Source: 21-14-0-10-47-8 sp966211795 | GTDB taxonomy: Bacteria > Bdellovibrionota > Bdellovibrionia > Bdellovibrionales > Bdellovibrionaceae | Assembly (NCBI GenBank): GCA_966211795.1 | Contig: CBIHNW010000007.1 | Location: forward strand, 124,001-188,000 | Direction of reading: 5' to 3' | DNA length: 64,000 bases | Shown: in pieces, positions 33,677 through 42,328 of the stretch | Position numbering within the stretch: the stretch's first letter is position 1 | How the letters are laid out: the number at the start of each line of letters is the position of its first letter | Notes under the pieces: generated by a model | Databases searched by the model: none | Told to the model about the DNA's origin: nothing | Seen by the model: only the letters and a program-made list of their open reading frames with translations | Program-made: the position numbers and the translations under genes

Positions 33677-34192
33677 ATGAAAGCATTATTTCTCACAGTC
33701 GCCGTTCTTGTTTCAACAGCAATGTCATCCGCTCGCGCCGATGTCACAGGCGTGAAAACTTTCCCAATCACCGAAGCACAATTGTCTGCTGGTCATTTTG
33801 ACCAAGAATTCAAATCTGGCAATTTGACGGTCAATTACGATGAAAAAAAGGTCACTTTGATTTTGAACCGCAAATTCCAATGCCCGGCTGGAACTTTCTG
33901 CGCCATGGTGATGCCGGCACCTAAGGTTGTCGAGCTGCCAATCACTTCTGTTGATTCTGGCAACTGCGGAGCAACCCTGGTCAGTGCACAACAAGACTCA
34001 CGCGATCGCGACGGAGTTTTGGAGCAAATCAACGTGACTGACAACACAACAATGTTCTGCCGAATCCTGATGCCTTACGATGGCACAGCGACTTACGTGA
34101 CTTCAGGAGTTGATCGCGTGACTGGTCAAGATGTCACCGAGACTTCGAAATTGATCTTGGGCGGCCACGCGGTTCGCCGCCTTCTGAAATAA
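33677..34192 (+). CDS. Secreted protein with one four-cysteine domain (type A)
   Basis: 171 residues: signal peptide MKALFLTVAVLVSTAMSSARA, then a beta-rich domain. Its cysteines (69, 75, 97, 128) follow C-x5-C-x21-C-x30-C, with LNRKFQCPAGTFC, LPITSVDSGNCGA and D-G-x-x-x-x-I-x-V-x-D between them. The same pattern appears twice in the 312-residue protein at 37590-38528, so the two are paralogues. The pattern suggests two disulfides in a small exported binding domain. No known family is recognised. It has its own terminator. The ribosome binding site is GGGGG upstream of the ATG. Confidence 0.8.
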   Translation: MKALFLTVAVLVSTAMSSARADVTGVKTFPITEAQLSAGHFDQEFKSGNLTVNYDEKKVTLILNRKFQCPAGTFCAMVMPAPKVVELPITSVDSGNCGATLVSAQQDSRDRDGVLEQINVTDNTTMFCRILMPYDGTATYVTSGVDRVTGQDVTETSKLILGGHAVRRLLK

Positions 34193-34222
34193 TCTCGCGA
34201 ATCATATCTTATTTAGCTAACG

Positions 34223-34245
34223 GGGCCGATGAATTCGGCCCTTTT
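34223..34245 (+). terminator. Rho-independent terminator
   Basis: GGGCCGA and TCGGCCC form a 7-bp stem with a five-base loop, followed by TTTT. It lies 31 bases after the stop of the four-cysteine protein gene. Confidence 0.8.
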
Positions 34246-34361
34246 GCATTTGATCGGAGACTGACGGCGGTTCCGGCGCTTTGATTCCCCGACCTCTGTG
34301 CGTATTTCGGTGAATCAACCGATTTCAATTCCTGAAATCAAAAATTTTTCTCTGATCTGAA

Positions 34362-35144
34362 CTACTGAGCACTGCCAGGCGCAAAGTTCGTATTTGTTGG
34401 AAGTCCTGTCGGCATTGGCAGCGACTGGGCATCCCAAGCCGCGGATTTAGGCGCGGTTCCAACCTTGCAATTTTCAACAGCCTGCATGAGCGACTTGATG
34501 GAAGAAGATGTCGTCTTGTACTTAAAGTCATCTTGCCAAGCCGGATTTTTTGCCAAATATTCTTTGCCCGCTTCTCTTTCATTTCCTTTTTTCGTTTGGT
34601 AATAAGCATACCACTTTTTGCAAAACGCTGAACTGAGCAAAGTGCGTTTTGAGTTGGGCAGGCTATTTTCCTCGGTGATCGCTTTGAAACAAGTCTTAGA
34701 CTGCGGATCTAACATTTCGAAAGTTTTTTTATCGTACAGACATTTCGGATTCTTGATGTCGGTGCAATCTGCATATTGAAACTGCGTGATTTCAAATCGC
34801 TTCACGACTCTTTCGCTTGCGGGCAAGGATGATTGATCGGGAAGATCTTTATCCTTGAAAATCTGCATCGTGACTTGTTCTCTTCCGTTTGCGTTCGAGC
34901 GAGTAAAACTTCGATATTGAGTCGGAGGTTTCGTCTTGTCATCAATCCCACCAAGATCTTTCATAAAACCGTGATCTTGAAAGCGAAAGAATCGATCTTT
35001 GACTTCGATTTTAGAACCGCCCACCACTCGCTCGATGATTTGGTAACACGCTTCTGCGGATTCGGCCGGTTGCGCCGACCAAGCTTGCGTATTCACTAGC
35101 ATTGAAAAAAACAAAAAACCCACTGCAAACATTGAATATTTCAT
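34362..35144 (-). CDS. Secreted protein of unknown function
   Basis: 260 residues from ATG 35144, which follows GAGGTTGGG; the frame upstream to 35186 is unsupported. Signal peptide MKYSMFAVGFLFFSMLVNT with cleavage near AWSAQ25. The mature protein has six cysteines (EACYQ, YADCTD, PKCLYD, KTCFKA, AFCKKW, ENCKVG) that could form disulfides, a YRSFTRSNANGREQ strand pair and a Pro/Asn-rich end. No catalytic motif is visible. It converges on the four-cysteine protein gene on its left and diverges from the deacetylase gene by 146 bases. Confidence 0.7.
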   Translation of the reverse strand: MKYSMFAVGFLFFSMLVNTQAWSAQPAESAEACYQIIERVVGGSKIEVKDRFFRFQDHGFMKDLGGIDDKTKPPTQYRSFTRSNANGREQVTMQIFKDKDLPDQSSLPASERVVKRFEITQFQYADCTDIKNPKCLYDKKTFEMLDPQSKTCFKAITEENSLPNSKRTLLSSAFCKKWYAYYQTKKGNEREAGKEYLAKNPAWQDDFKYKTTSSSIKSLMQAVENCKVGTAPKSAAWDAQSLPMPTGLPTNTNFAPGSAQ

Positions 35145-35290
35145 AGACCCAACCTCAGCTTTAATTTTAGCGCAATTCCCAGGCAAATGCTGCGGAGATC
35201 AAGGTCCAGTCGGGGCTAGATAAACAGTGCTTTTCATTGCTGAATCCGCAGCTAAACTAAAGAAAAATACCCAACACTCGAGGTCTTAGA

Positions 35291-36814
35291 ATGAAACGTG
35301 TCTTCACACTTTTGATGGTCAGCACTTTGCTTGCCTGCACAAGTCCCTGGAAAAACAATTCGGCTTCCCGAAATCCGCAGCAAGCGGCGACCGAATACGT
35401 GCCCGAAGAAGATGTTCGCAACGAGAACACCTTCAAAACTTTAATCAACCAACCCGACGTGTCTCGCGATCAAGAATTTGCGCGCTACCTGCGTCGGCAG
35501 ATGGGATTCTTTTATATCGGTCAGGGATTGGTGACTCAGTTCGATCAAGAGCTTGAGAAACTGTACCAGCAGAAAAAGAAAAATCCCGAGGCCGAAATCG
35601 ATCAACGGAAGCTCGAGGAGATCAAAGCCAAGCTTTATTATTCATGGGAATTTTTTGATCGCAATTTGCAAGAACTCAGCTACATCTACGGTCGCCTGCT
35701 GGAAGAGGCTGGCACCAACAACAGTCCATTTCAAGAAGCGGCCACCCACACCTTGCACGGCATGAACAAGTTTTTTGATGAAGGCTGGAAGCAAGGCGAC
35801 CAAATGGCCGTTATTACATTGGCGCAAGAATATGCCGATGTGGGCCGACGTTATAAAGAAGCCAATCCAGACGGCAAAACGCCCAGCTTTATTTCTTACT
35901 ATGCAAAGAAAGCCGAAAACGACAAAGAGGTTGCGGCGGCTCACGAGCAAAGCGTGAAACATCAAAAGCTTCGGGAAAAGCGTTACATCGACCGAGAGCT
36001 TGAAAAGGATTGGACCGAGCACCTCGAGAAGCGAACAGCTGAAGCGGCTCAAGAAGCAGCAACGGATCGCCAACCCAATACTGACGTCTTATTTCCAAGT
36101 CCAGGCGGCAACGGGCAGATCACCGGCAATATGTTCAAACCTGGATACTGGGCGATGACTTTCGATGATGGCCCCCACCCGACTTACACGCAGGGCATGC
36201 TAGATGCGATGAACAGCGGAAATTTGAAGGGGACATTTTTTTGGCTGAGCCAAAATATCAAACAGAATCCACAGATCGTTCCCAAAGTGGCGACTCAAGG
36301 CTTTAAACGGGGCAGTCACTCTTACACTCACGCCAATTTGCCAAAGCTTGGCACCGCGGATTTGAATCACGAAATCAATGATGCTTACGATGTCTTTAAG
36401 AATGTAGTCGGTCAGCCACCGACCCTGTTTCGCTGCCCTTACGGCGCTTGCGGGGGTAACAACTCGACGATTCGCAAGATGATCGCGGATAAGAAGATGA
36501 TGCACGTGTTCTGGAATGTCGACAGCTTGGACTGGCAAGACTCTGATCCGAACAGCATCTTCCTGCGCGCCAAGAAACAAATGGAAGTGAATGGCAAGGG
36601 CATCGTGTTGTTTCACGATATCCACCCTCAATCGGTCAAGGCCGTGCAGCTTTTGGTCAACTGGTTGGTGAAAGAAAAGTCTGCAACCACTCCGGCCCAG
36701 AATCCTCCGGCGCCTAGCAAACCGGGCGCATGGGTGATCTTACCGATGGACCGAATGATCCAGGTGGAAACTGCGGATCCGAACTCGCCAAGCAGAAACT
36801 ACTCGTCACCCTAA
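35291..36814 (+). CDS. Polysaccharide (peptidoglycan-type) deacetylase lipoprotein
   Basis: 507 residues. Lipobox LLAC16 predicts an envelope lipoprotein. The N-terminal ~265 residues are helical and unrecognised. The NodB domain (285-460) has motif 1 TFDDGP (Asp292, Asp293), motif 2 HSYTH (metal ligands His343, His347), motif 3 RCPYG (Arg381), the DSLDWQD segment with Asp411, and the FHDIH motif with His442, so it should be active. The likely substrate is N-acetylglucosamine of peptidoglycan; Bdellovibrio is known to use such enzymes on prey walls, but whether this one acts on self or prey is unknown. It overlaps the next gene by one base (TAATG). Confidence 0.9.
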   Translation: MKRVFTLLMVSTLLACTSPWKNNSASRNPQQAATEYVPEEDVRNENTFKTLINQPDVSRDQEFARYLRRQMGFFYIGQGLVTQFDQELEKLYQQKKKNPEAEIDQRKLEEIKAKLYYSWEFFDRNLQELSYIYGRLLEEAGTNNSPFQEAATHTLHGMNKFFDEGWKQGDQMAVITLAQEYADVGRRYKEANPDGKTPSFISYYAKKAENDKEVAAAHEQSVKHQKLREKRYIDRELEKDWTEHLEKRTAEAAQEAATDRQPNTDVLFPSPGGNGQITGNMFKPGYWAMTFDDGPHPTYTQGMLDAMNSGNLKGTFFWLSQNIKQNPQIVPKVATQGFKRGSHSYTHANLPKLGTADLNHEINDAYDVFKNVVGQPPTLFRCPYGACGGNNSTIRKMIADKKMMHVFWNVDSLDWQDSDPNSIFLRAKKQMEVNGKGIVLFHDIHPQSVKAVQLLVNWLVKEKSATTPAQNPPAPSKPGAWVILPMDRMIQVETADPNSPSRNYSSP

Positions 36815-37284
36815 TGAAAAATACGTTTATTTCTTTTTTTCTCGTTTCCAGCATTTTCAGCATCCAGGCCCTGGCGGCCTCGGATGCTTCCCGTTGGTCC
36901 ATGCGATTTTTGGCAAAGGCCTCGAATTCCATTTTGGTGGCCAGCAATCAATCGCTTGATCAGCAAAAAGTCATCTGCGGGATCTCGGGGAAAAAGGTTT
37001 CCACGCTCAGCCAGAATCTGAAAGCCCTGGTGGACGAGAAGATCTCCCTCCTGACGAGCCAGCAAAAAAACGAAATTCGCTCGCGAGCCCTGTCTTGTCA
37101 GGACGAGTGCACGTGCGATATTTACGCCTATTACTTTGAACAAAGTGCAGACCCGAAAGACAAGCAAGCCCTGACAAATCTTTCATCGGCAAAAGAGTCA
37201 ATAAAGGCTGAAGCCCGCCTGGCATGTGCCCAAAAATTCATGGAATTTTGTCACAGTCAGCTCTTAAAATTCATTTCGAAATAG
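36814..37284 (+). CDS. Small secreted protein coupled to the deacetylase
   Basis: 156 residues from ATG 36814, which shares its A with the deacetylase stop (TAATG), so translation is almost certainly coupled. Signal peptide MKNTFISFFLVSSIFS with cleavage near ALAAS22. The mature protein is helical with seven cysteines (VICGI, LSCQDECTCDI, LACAQ, EFCHS). The C-x3-C-x-C cluster near 95-101 stands out and could form disulfides or bind a metal. I recognise no family. Coupling suggests a helper, inhibitor or immunity-like partner of the deacetylase, which is inference. Confidence 0.72.
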   Translation: MKNTFISFFLVSSIFSIQALAASDASRWSMRFLAKASNSILVASNQSLDQQKVICGISGKKVSTLSQNLKALVDEKISLLTSQQKNEIRSRALSCQDECTCDIYAYYFEQSADPKDKQALTNLSSAKESIKAEARLACAQKFMEFCHSQLLKFISK

Positions 37285-37589
37285 GGTCTTATTCCAAAGG
37301 CCCTTCTTTTTGTTTCCCAAGAATATCTTTATAATTTGCACAATCCTCACTGATCCCGCAAAACCCGCTGCTCGCGCGCCTCTGGAGGATTATCTCTCAC
37401 ACCATGGGCTTGGCGCCAAATGCTCACGGTGGGTGGTGTCGTCTTGGAAAATTGAAACCATATTGGAACTGGCAGATTTTTCAGTCGATGACCCGAATGC
37501 TTTAAACGCTCAACCAGTGCTGTTTGCGGCTGGTACGGAACTTGAAATCAGGCTCTGCGTTCGTTCAAACAATAAACATAGGAGTCATT
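37285..37589. other. 305-base gap with no supported gene
   Basis: One frame (from 37310) is open but runs 65 bases into the next gene and lacks a good ribosome binding site. I see no strong terminator for the deacetylase pair and no conserved RNA structure. The right half should contain the promoter of the two-domain cysteine protein. Confidence 0.5.
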
Positions 37590-38528
37590 ATGAAATCGTT
37601 TTTTTTCGCGGCTATTTTAGCTGCAGGATCTCTGGCACTTGCCAATCAAGATAACAGCCGCCTGTCGAACATCACCAATCCCCAGTTCGATGCTTCTCAC
37701 CTGCCGGGCGATATTTCAGGAACAATTGAAGTGAACTACGGTCAAAATACCGTGACCATGCACGCGACCGGACTTGTTCATCCAAACTGCAAGCCAAGCA
37801 TCAATACAATTTGTCCTCAGTATCTGGCGATTAAAAACTTGGACGTCACGCTGCCGATCGTTTCGATCGAAACAAACAGTTGCGGAATTCTGGTGGTCAC
37901 TGCGGCGAAAGATGAGCGCCCGGTAGATGGCGACTTGAAAACTTTGACCGTTGAAGATGCGTCTCATATGACCTGCCAAACTTTCGTGAAATACGTCGAG
38001 AAAGCGACTTACACCACGGCATTTTACAATCGCTTGAATGGCAAAGAAGAGAAAGCTGAATCGACAATGGATCTGGCACCCGTTGCGGACGTGAAACGTG
38101 TCTACACCTTTGCTGCAGGCTCTTTGTTGGAAGGTTTTCCAAAGTTGGAAATCCCCGCTTCTGGCAGCTTGAAAATCTCGGATAAAGAAGTTGAATTGTT
38201 CGTGGGCCTGACCTTGAATTGCAAAGCAGATGAGCTTTGCCCGATGTACATGCCAGGTCCGATCGGCGCAACTTTGCCGGTTGTGGAAGTGACGCACACT
38301 CAGTGCTCAACCGAAATCGTGGCTCGTTCGGCGAACTTTTTTCCTTACGACCAAAAAGGTGCCAAGGAAATTCGCATTCATGATTACACAGCTTCTGTCT
38401 GTGAAATCGCCTACCCTCACTTGATCGAAGTCGAGTACTATAGTGATCTGTCTGGGAATGGTGGCGTGTCGGCGAATGTCCAGCGCGCGCATTTTTCCTT
38501 CGATGTTTCTCCGCTTCACGCAAAATAA
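37590..38528 (+). CDS. Secreted protein with two four-cysteine domains (type A paralogue)
   Basis: 312 residues: signal peptide MKSFFFAAILAAGSLALA, domain 1 (about 25-165) and domain 2 (about 185-305). Cysteines 67, 75, 98 and 129 in domain 1 and 211, 217, 239 and 271 in domain 2 follow C-x5-7-C-x21-22-C-x30-31-C. Each domain has a CP motif beside the second cysteine and an LPxV strand before the third. Domain 2 matches the spacing of the single-domain protein at 33677-34192 within one residue. The likely history is a duplication and fusion. Start ATG 37590 follows ATAGGAG. Secreted; function unknown. Confidence 0.8.
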   Translation: MKSFFFAAILAAGSLALANQDNSRLSNITNPQFDASHLPGDISGTIEVNYGQNTVTMHATGLVHPNCKPSINTICPQYLAIKNLDVTLPIVSIETNSCGILVVTAAKDERPVDGDLKTLTVEDASHMTCQTFVKYVEKATYTTAFYNRLNGKEEKAESTMDLAPVADVKRVYTFAAGSLLEGFPKLEIPASGSLKISDKEVELFVGLTLNCKADELCPMYMPGPIGATLPVVEVTHTQCSTEIVARSANFFPYDQKGAKEIRIHDYTASVCEIAYPHLIEVEYYSDLSGNGGVSANVQRAHFSFDVSPLHAK

Positions 38529-38558
38529 TTGATTTCGAAAATTTGGTTCTCTCCATAA

Positions 38559-38594
38559 AAAAAGCCGCTCTTCATCAGAGCGGCTTTTTGTTTT
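38559..38594. terminator. Bidirectional rho-independent terminator
   Basis: AAAAAGCCGCTC and GAGCGGCTTTTT form a 12-bp stem with a seven-base loop, continued by TGTTTTT on the plus strand and preceded by A-rich sequence that reads as T on the minus strand. It ends both the two-domain cysteine protein gene and aspS. Confidence 0.92.
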
Positions 38595-38649
38595 TGGCTC
38601 ATCAAGATAACGGGGTGATCTCACACATGTGGAATCACCGGCAGAGAGT

Positions 38650-40452
38650 TTAAGTCTGTTTCATGTCTTCGAGAAATTTCTCAGCCAGGGGGCTGAGCTT
38701 GACGCCGACTTCGTTCAGCTGATCACGGCTGACCTCGGATGGAGCGTCGGCCATGATATCGGTTGCTTTCGCCGTTTTCGGGAAGGCGATGACTTCGCGG
38801 ATGGCGTCGGTTTCACAAAGCAGCATCACCAAGCGGTCCATGCCCCAAGCGATTCCACCGTGCGGAGGCGCGCCGTATTTGAAAGCTTCCAGGAAGAATC
38901 CGAATTTCTGTTGCGCTTCTTCGGCCGACAGTCCCAAAGTGCGGAACATCGCCTGTTGCAATTCGTTCCGGTAAATACGGATGCTACCGCCACCCATTTC
39001 GTAACCATTGCAGACCAGATCGTAAGCTTTCGCCAGCATCTGCCCGTACTTGGTTTCATCGCCATCGATCAGCCACTGCATGTGGGCATCTTGCGGCGAA
39101 GTGAACGGATGGTGACGGGCCATCCATCGCTTGTCTTCCGGCGACCATTCGAAACATGGGAAATCGACCACCCACAAAAACTTGTCGCGGCTGGTGTCGA
39201 TGAGGTTGAGTTCTTTGCCGAGGTGTAACCGGAGAGCCGAAAGAGAAGCGCAAGCTGTATCAAAATCATCAGCAACAATAAGAGCCGCATCGCCGTTTGA
39301 AGCACCCACCGCTTTGAACATTTCATCGAGCTTGGTCTTATCAAAGAATTTGCTGACCGGAGAAGTCAGACTTCCGTCAGCTTCTGTTTTGATCCAGACA
39401 AGACCCTTCGCTCCGCCCTTTTTCGCGATGTCGGTGAGCTTATCAAACTGTCCCCGCGAGAAAGCCGCACCCTTCGGCACCGCGATTCCACGCACGATTC
39501 CCTTGCGCGCCAAAACATCGTCGAAAACTTTGAAGCCCGAGCCCGTCACGATTTTGGCGAGATCTTTGATCTCCATGCCGAAACGAGTGTCCGGCTTGTC
39601 GATGCCATAACGGTCCATTGCTTCTTGGTAGGTCATGCGCGGAATTTCTTTGACGTCGACGCCTTTGATTTCTTTCCAGATCAAGCGCAGCATGCGCTCG
39701 TTCAATTCGATGATATCTTCTTGATCGATGAAAGACATCTCCAAGTCGATCTGCGAAAACTCGGGCTGACGATCGGCACGCAAGTCTTCGTCACGGAAGC
39801 AGCGAGCGATCTGGAAGTAGCGGTCGTAACCGGCGATCATCAACAGCTGCTTTAAAAGCTGGGGTGATTGCGGAAGCGCATAAAAGTTGCCGGGATTGAC
39901 ACGTGAAGGAACCAGGTAGTCGCGCGCGCCTTCCGGGGTGGATTTAAACAGAATCGGCGTTTCCACTTCGAGGAAATTATTGTCCGACAAAAATTTGCGC
40001 ACAAGCTGAGCAACTTTGTGACGAATGATCAGATGCTTTTGCAAACGTGGCGAGCGCAAATCCAAGTAGCGATATTGCAGACGCAACATTTCACCCACAT
40101 TGTCGTCATCGATTTGAAAGGGAGGAGTCGCCGCTTCATTCAGGATTTCGCATTGAACGGCTTCGAGCTCGACTTCACCGGTGTTGATTTTTTTATTGAT
40201 CATGCCTTCGGGACGAGCACGAACAATGCCTTTGATGGCCACGACAAATTCGCCGCGCAAATCTTTGGCAGATTGCGTTTCGGCTTTCTTTGGATCCAGA
40301 ACCACCTGGATGATTCCTTCGCGATCGCGCAAGTCAATGAAAACAAGACTGCCGTGATCTCGACGCGAGTTCACCCAGCCTGTCAAAGTGACTTCTTTGC
40401 CGACATGAGATTTGTTAACCAGACCGCAATAGTGAGAACGGGAGTATTTCAT
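38650..40452 (-). CDS. aspS: Aspartyl-tRNA synthetase
   Basis: 600 residues, the bacterial type with an N-terminal OB-fold (VTLTGWVNSRRDHGSLVFIDLRD), class II catalytic core and inserted GAD domain. Visible motifs include the FLEVETPIL motif 1 region, FRDEDLRADRQPEF of motif 2, and GGIAWGMDRLVMLL of motif 3. Whether it is discriminating (Asp only) or also charges tRNA-Asn cannot be decided here, since no gatCAB is in the window. ATG 40452 follows AAGGGA; the open frame upstream to 40509 is unsupported. Confidence 0.97.
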   Translation of the reverse strand: MKYSRSHYCGLVNKSHVGKEVTLTGWVNSRRDHGSLVFIDLRDREGIIQVVLDPKKAETQSAKDLRGEFVVAIKGIVRARPEGMINKKINTGEVELEAVQCEILNEAATPPFQIDDDNVGEMLRLQYRYLDLRSPRLQKHLIIRHKVAQLVRKFLSDNNFLEVETPILFKSTPEGARDYLVPSRVNPGNFYALPQSPQLLKQLLMIAGYDRYFQIARCFRDEDLRADRQPEFSQIDLEMSFIDQEDIIELNERMLRLIWKEIKGVDVKEIPRMTYQEAMDRYGIDKPDTRFGMEIKDLAKIVTGSGFKVFDDVLARKGIVRGIAVPKGAAFSRGQFDKLTDIAKKGGAKGLVWIKTEADGSLTSPVSKFFDKTKLDEMFKAVGASNGDAALIVADDFDTACASLSALRLHLGKELNLIDTSRDKFLWVVDFPCFEWSPEDKRWMARHHPFTSPQDAHMQWLIDGDETKYGQMLAKAYDLVCNGYEMGGGSIRIYRNELQQAMFRTLGLSAEEAQQKFGFFLEAFKYGAPPHGGIAWGMDRLVMLLCETDAIREVIAFPKTAKATDIMADAPSEVSRDQLNEVGVKLSPLAEKFLEDMKQT

Positions 40453-40628
40453 AATATTGATTCCCTTAATAGAAGGTCGATTCTGACATACCGAACCAAG
40501 GGGGGTCAAAACCTTCTGCGCCCACGTCGACGACGCAGCAACGAAGGATTCGCCATTTCTAGCATGCGCTCTTCTTTTGATGGACTGCTCAGAGGGTGAG
40601 AGATACCCTTTTTCCTGTAGGAGGCACT

Positions 40629-40934
40629 ATGCCGAAAGTGACGATCGATCATTCATCCACCCTCCCCGCACCGGACGCTTTTTCAAAGATTAAGACTTTC
40701 TTTGAAACCGATGCCGATATTCGACGCTTTGACCCAAATATGAAATGCGACTTTGCGGAAAGCTCGATGACCGGCAAGGCGACAGGCAGCCAGTTCAAAG
40801 CGGATATTTCCGTGAAAAACCAAGGCCCTGGCAGCATGGTGCAGGTCGTGGTCGATCTCCCGCTCATGCTGACTCCGTTTAAAGGCAAGGTCCAGGAAAC
40901 CATCCAGAAAAAATTAAGTAAGTATCTGGCTTGA
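40629..40934 (+). CDS. Polyhydroxyalkanoate-system / SRPBCC-like small protein
   Basis: 101 residues beginning MPKVTIDHSSTLPAPDAFSKIKTFFE and ending in a PLMLTPFKGKVQETIQKKLSKYL helix. The strand-helix-seven-strand-helix layout and the closing P-x-L-x-P-x-K-G-K-V/I-E motif fit the polyhydroxyalkanoic acid system family (small START-like proteins). TAGGAGG precedes ATG 40629. It lies 33 bases upstream of the rpoH-like gene and is probably co-transcribed. No polyhydroxyalkanoate genes are in the window, so a role in that pathway is doubtful here. Confidence 0.75.
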   Translation: MPKVTIDHSSTLPAPDAFSKIKTFFETDADIRRFDPNMKCDFAESSMTGKATGSQFKADISVKNQGPGSMVQVVVDLPLMLTPFKGKVQETIQKKLSKYLA

Positions 40935-40967
40935 TTTCCGTTAACGCGCACACAGGTTTGAGAACAC

Positions 40968-42170
40968 ATGGCCAAGTCAAAGAAAACCTCCTCCGCTAAA
41001 GCTAAGGCGGTTGAACCCACCACCGCGAAAGCGAACTCGCAAAAGTCCGCTCCCGCGCCCCAGAAGAAAAGCGCGCAGAAGCCTGCCTCCGCGAAGACAC
41101 TGAAAACAGTGAAGGCCCCTGCTTTGCCGGAAAAGCCAAAGAAGAAAGTGGTGACTCCTTCGGGCACGGCGACTGCGACCAAACCTCATAAAGAAATTCG
41201 GCGCGTTGTGGCCGAGGTGATTCACCATGATGATGTCGAAGAAAATGACACCGCGGAAAATGAACACGATGAAGACGCCTATCAGGCACATGAAGAACCA
41301 TCGCCGGAGATTCCAGCTTTAAATCCTGCGAAACATACCGAAGGCAAATCCGTCACCACGACGGATCCCGTTTCATTGTACCTTTCTGAAATTCGCAAAT
41401 ATCCCCTGCTGTCTCGCGAGCAAGAGCTGGATTTGGCCAAGAAATATTACGAGTCCAAAGATCCGGTTGCCGCTCAGGCTTTGGTCACGGCCAACCTTCG
41501 TTTCGTCGTGAAAGTGGCCGCCGAATATTCGCGCTTTGGTGCGCGCATGATTGACCTGATTCAAGAAGGCAATATGGGTCTGATGCATGGGGTGCGCGAG
41601 TTCAATCCCTATAAGGGTGTCAGATTGATCACTTATGCCGTGTGGTGGATTCGTGGTTACATCCAAGAATACCTGATGAAGCAATATTCTTTGGTAAAAA
41701 TAGGAACGACTCAGAATCAGAAGAAATTATTCTATCAATTGCAGCGCCAAAAAGACGAGCTCGATGCGATGGGAAAAACGCCCGACATCAAGATGATCAG
41801 TTCTCGCTTGGGAATTCCCGAAGATGAAGTGCAGATGATGGCGCAGCGAATGTCCGGCCGTGATATCAGCCTGGATCGCCCCGTGGATGACGAGTCTGGC
41901 TCCAGTCTGATGGACTTTCAAAAAACTGATACTCACCTGCCGGATGAAGACATCGCGCAAAAAGAAGAGATGACTCATCTGAATGAAACGATCGAGGCTT
42001 TGAAGCCCCAGCTGTCGGAAAGAGAGAAGATCATCTTGGCCGAGCGAATCTTGGCGGATGAACCTTTGACCTTGCAAGAGATCGGCGAGAAATACGGCAT
42101 CACCCGTGAAGCTGTCCGTCAGATGGAAGCCCGCCTGATGAAGAAGATCAAAGATCAGTATCAGAAATAA
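40968..42170 (+). CDS. rpoH: RpoH-type (sigma-32) sigma factor with long charged N-terminal extension
   Basis: 400 residues. The sigma core begins near 133 (DPVSLYLSEIRKYPLLSREQEL) and includes region 2 (LIQEGNMGLMHGVREF, then RLITYAVWWIRGYIQEYL) and the RpoH-type box TTQNQKKLFYQLQRQ. Region 4 has LQEIGEKYGITREAVRQMEARLMKK. The first ~80 residues are a Lys/Ala/Pro-rich, histone H1-like stretch and residues 88-116 are strongly acidic; E. coli RpoH has nothing similar. The core matches heat-shock sigma factors best. The extension could alter core or DNA binding or turnover. It is encoded after a small START-like gene. Confidence 0.88.
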   Translation: MAKSKKTSSAKAKAVEPTTAKANSQKSAPAPQKKSAQKPASAKTLKTVKAPALPEKPKKKVVTPSGTATATKPHKEIRRVVAEVIHHDDVEENDTAENEHDEDAYQAHEEPSPEIPALNPAKHTEGKSVTTTDPVSLYLSEIRKYPLLSREQELDLAKKYYESKDPVAAQALVTANLRFVVKVAAEYSRFGARMIDLIQEGNMGLMHGVREFNPYKGVRLITYAVWWIRGYIQEYLMKQYSLVKIGTTQNQKKLFYQLQRQKDELDAMGKTPDIKMISSRLGIPEDEVQMMAQRMSGRDISLDRPVDDESGSSLMDFQKTDTHLPDEDIAQKEEMTHLNETIEALKPQLSEREKIILAERILADEPLTLQEIGEKYGITREAVRQMEARLMKKIKDQYQK

Positions 42171-42328
42171 AACTGTTCCCTTCTAGCCCCAGTTTTCATC
42201 GTCAATATCTTTCTGTTTTCTGGATGAAACGAAGGAACGCCGTACCGTTTGAGGCTTCCTATTTGACAAGCAAACGGCTTCTGAAGAAGGCTGGGAGCAA
42301 GTTTGCTCACCTTCACCAGGAGATTCAC

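Noticed and set aside
37310..37654. Open frame of 114 codons in the gap before the two-domain cysteine protein
   Set aside because: It runs 65 bases into the well-supported next gene, has no ribosome binding site and no protein-like hydrophobic pattern.
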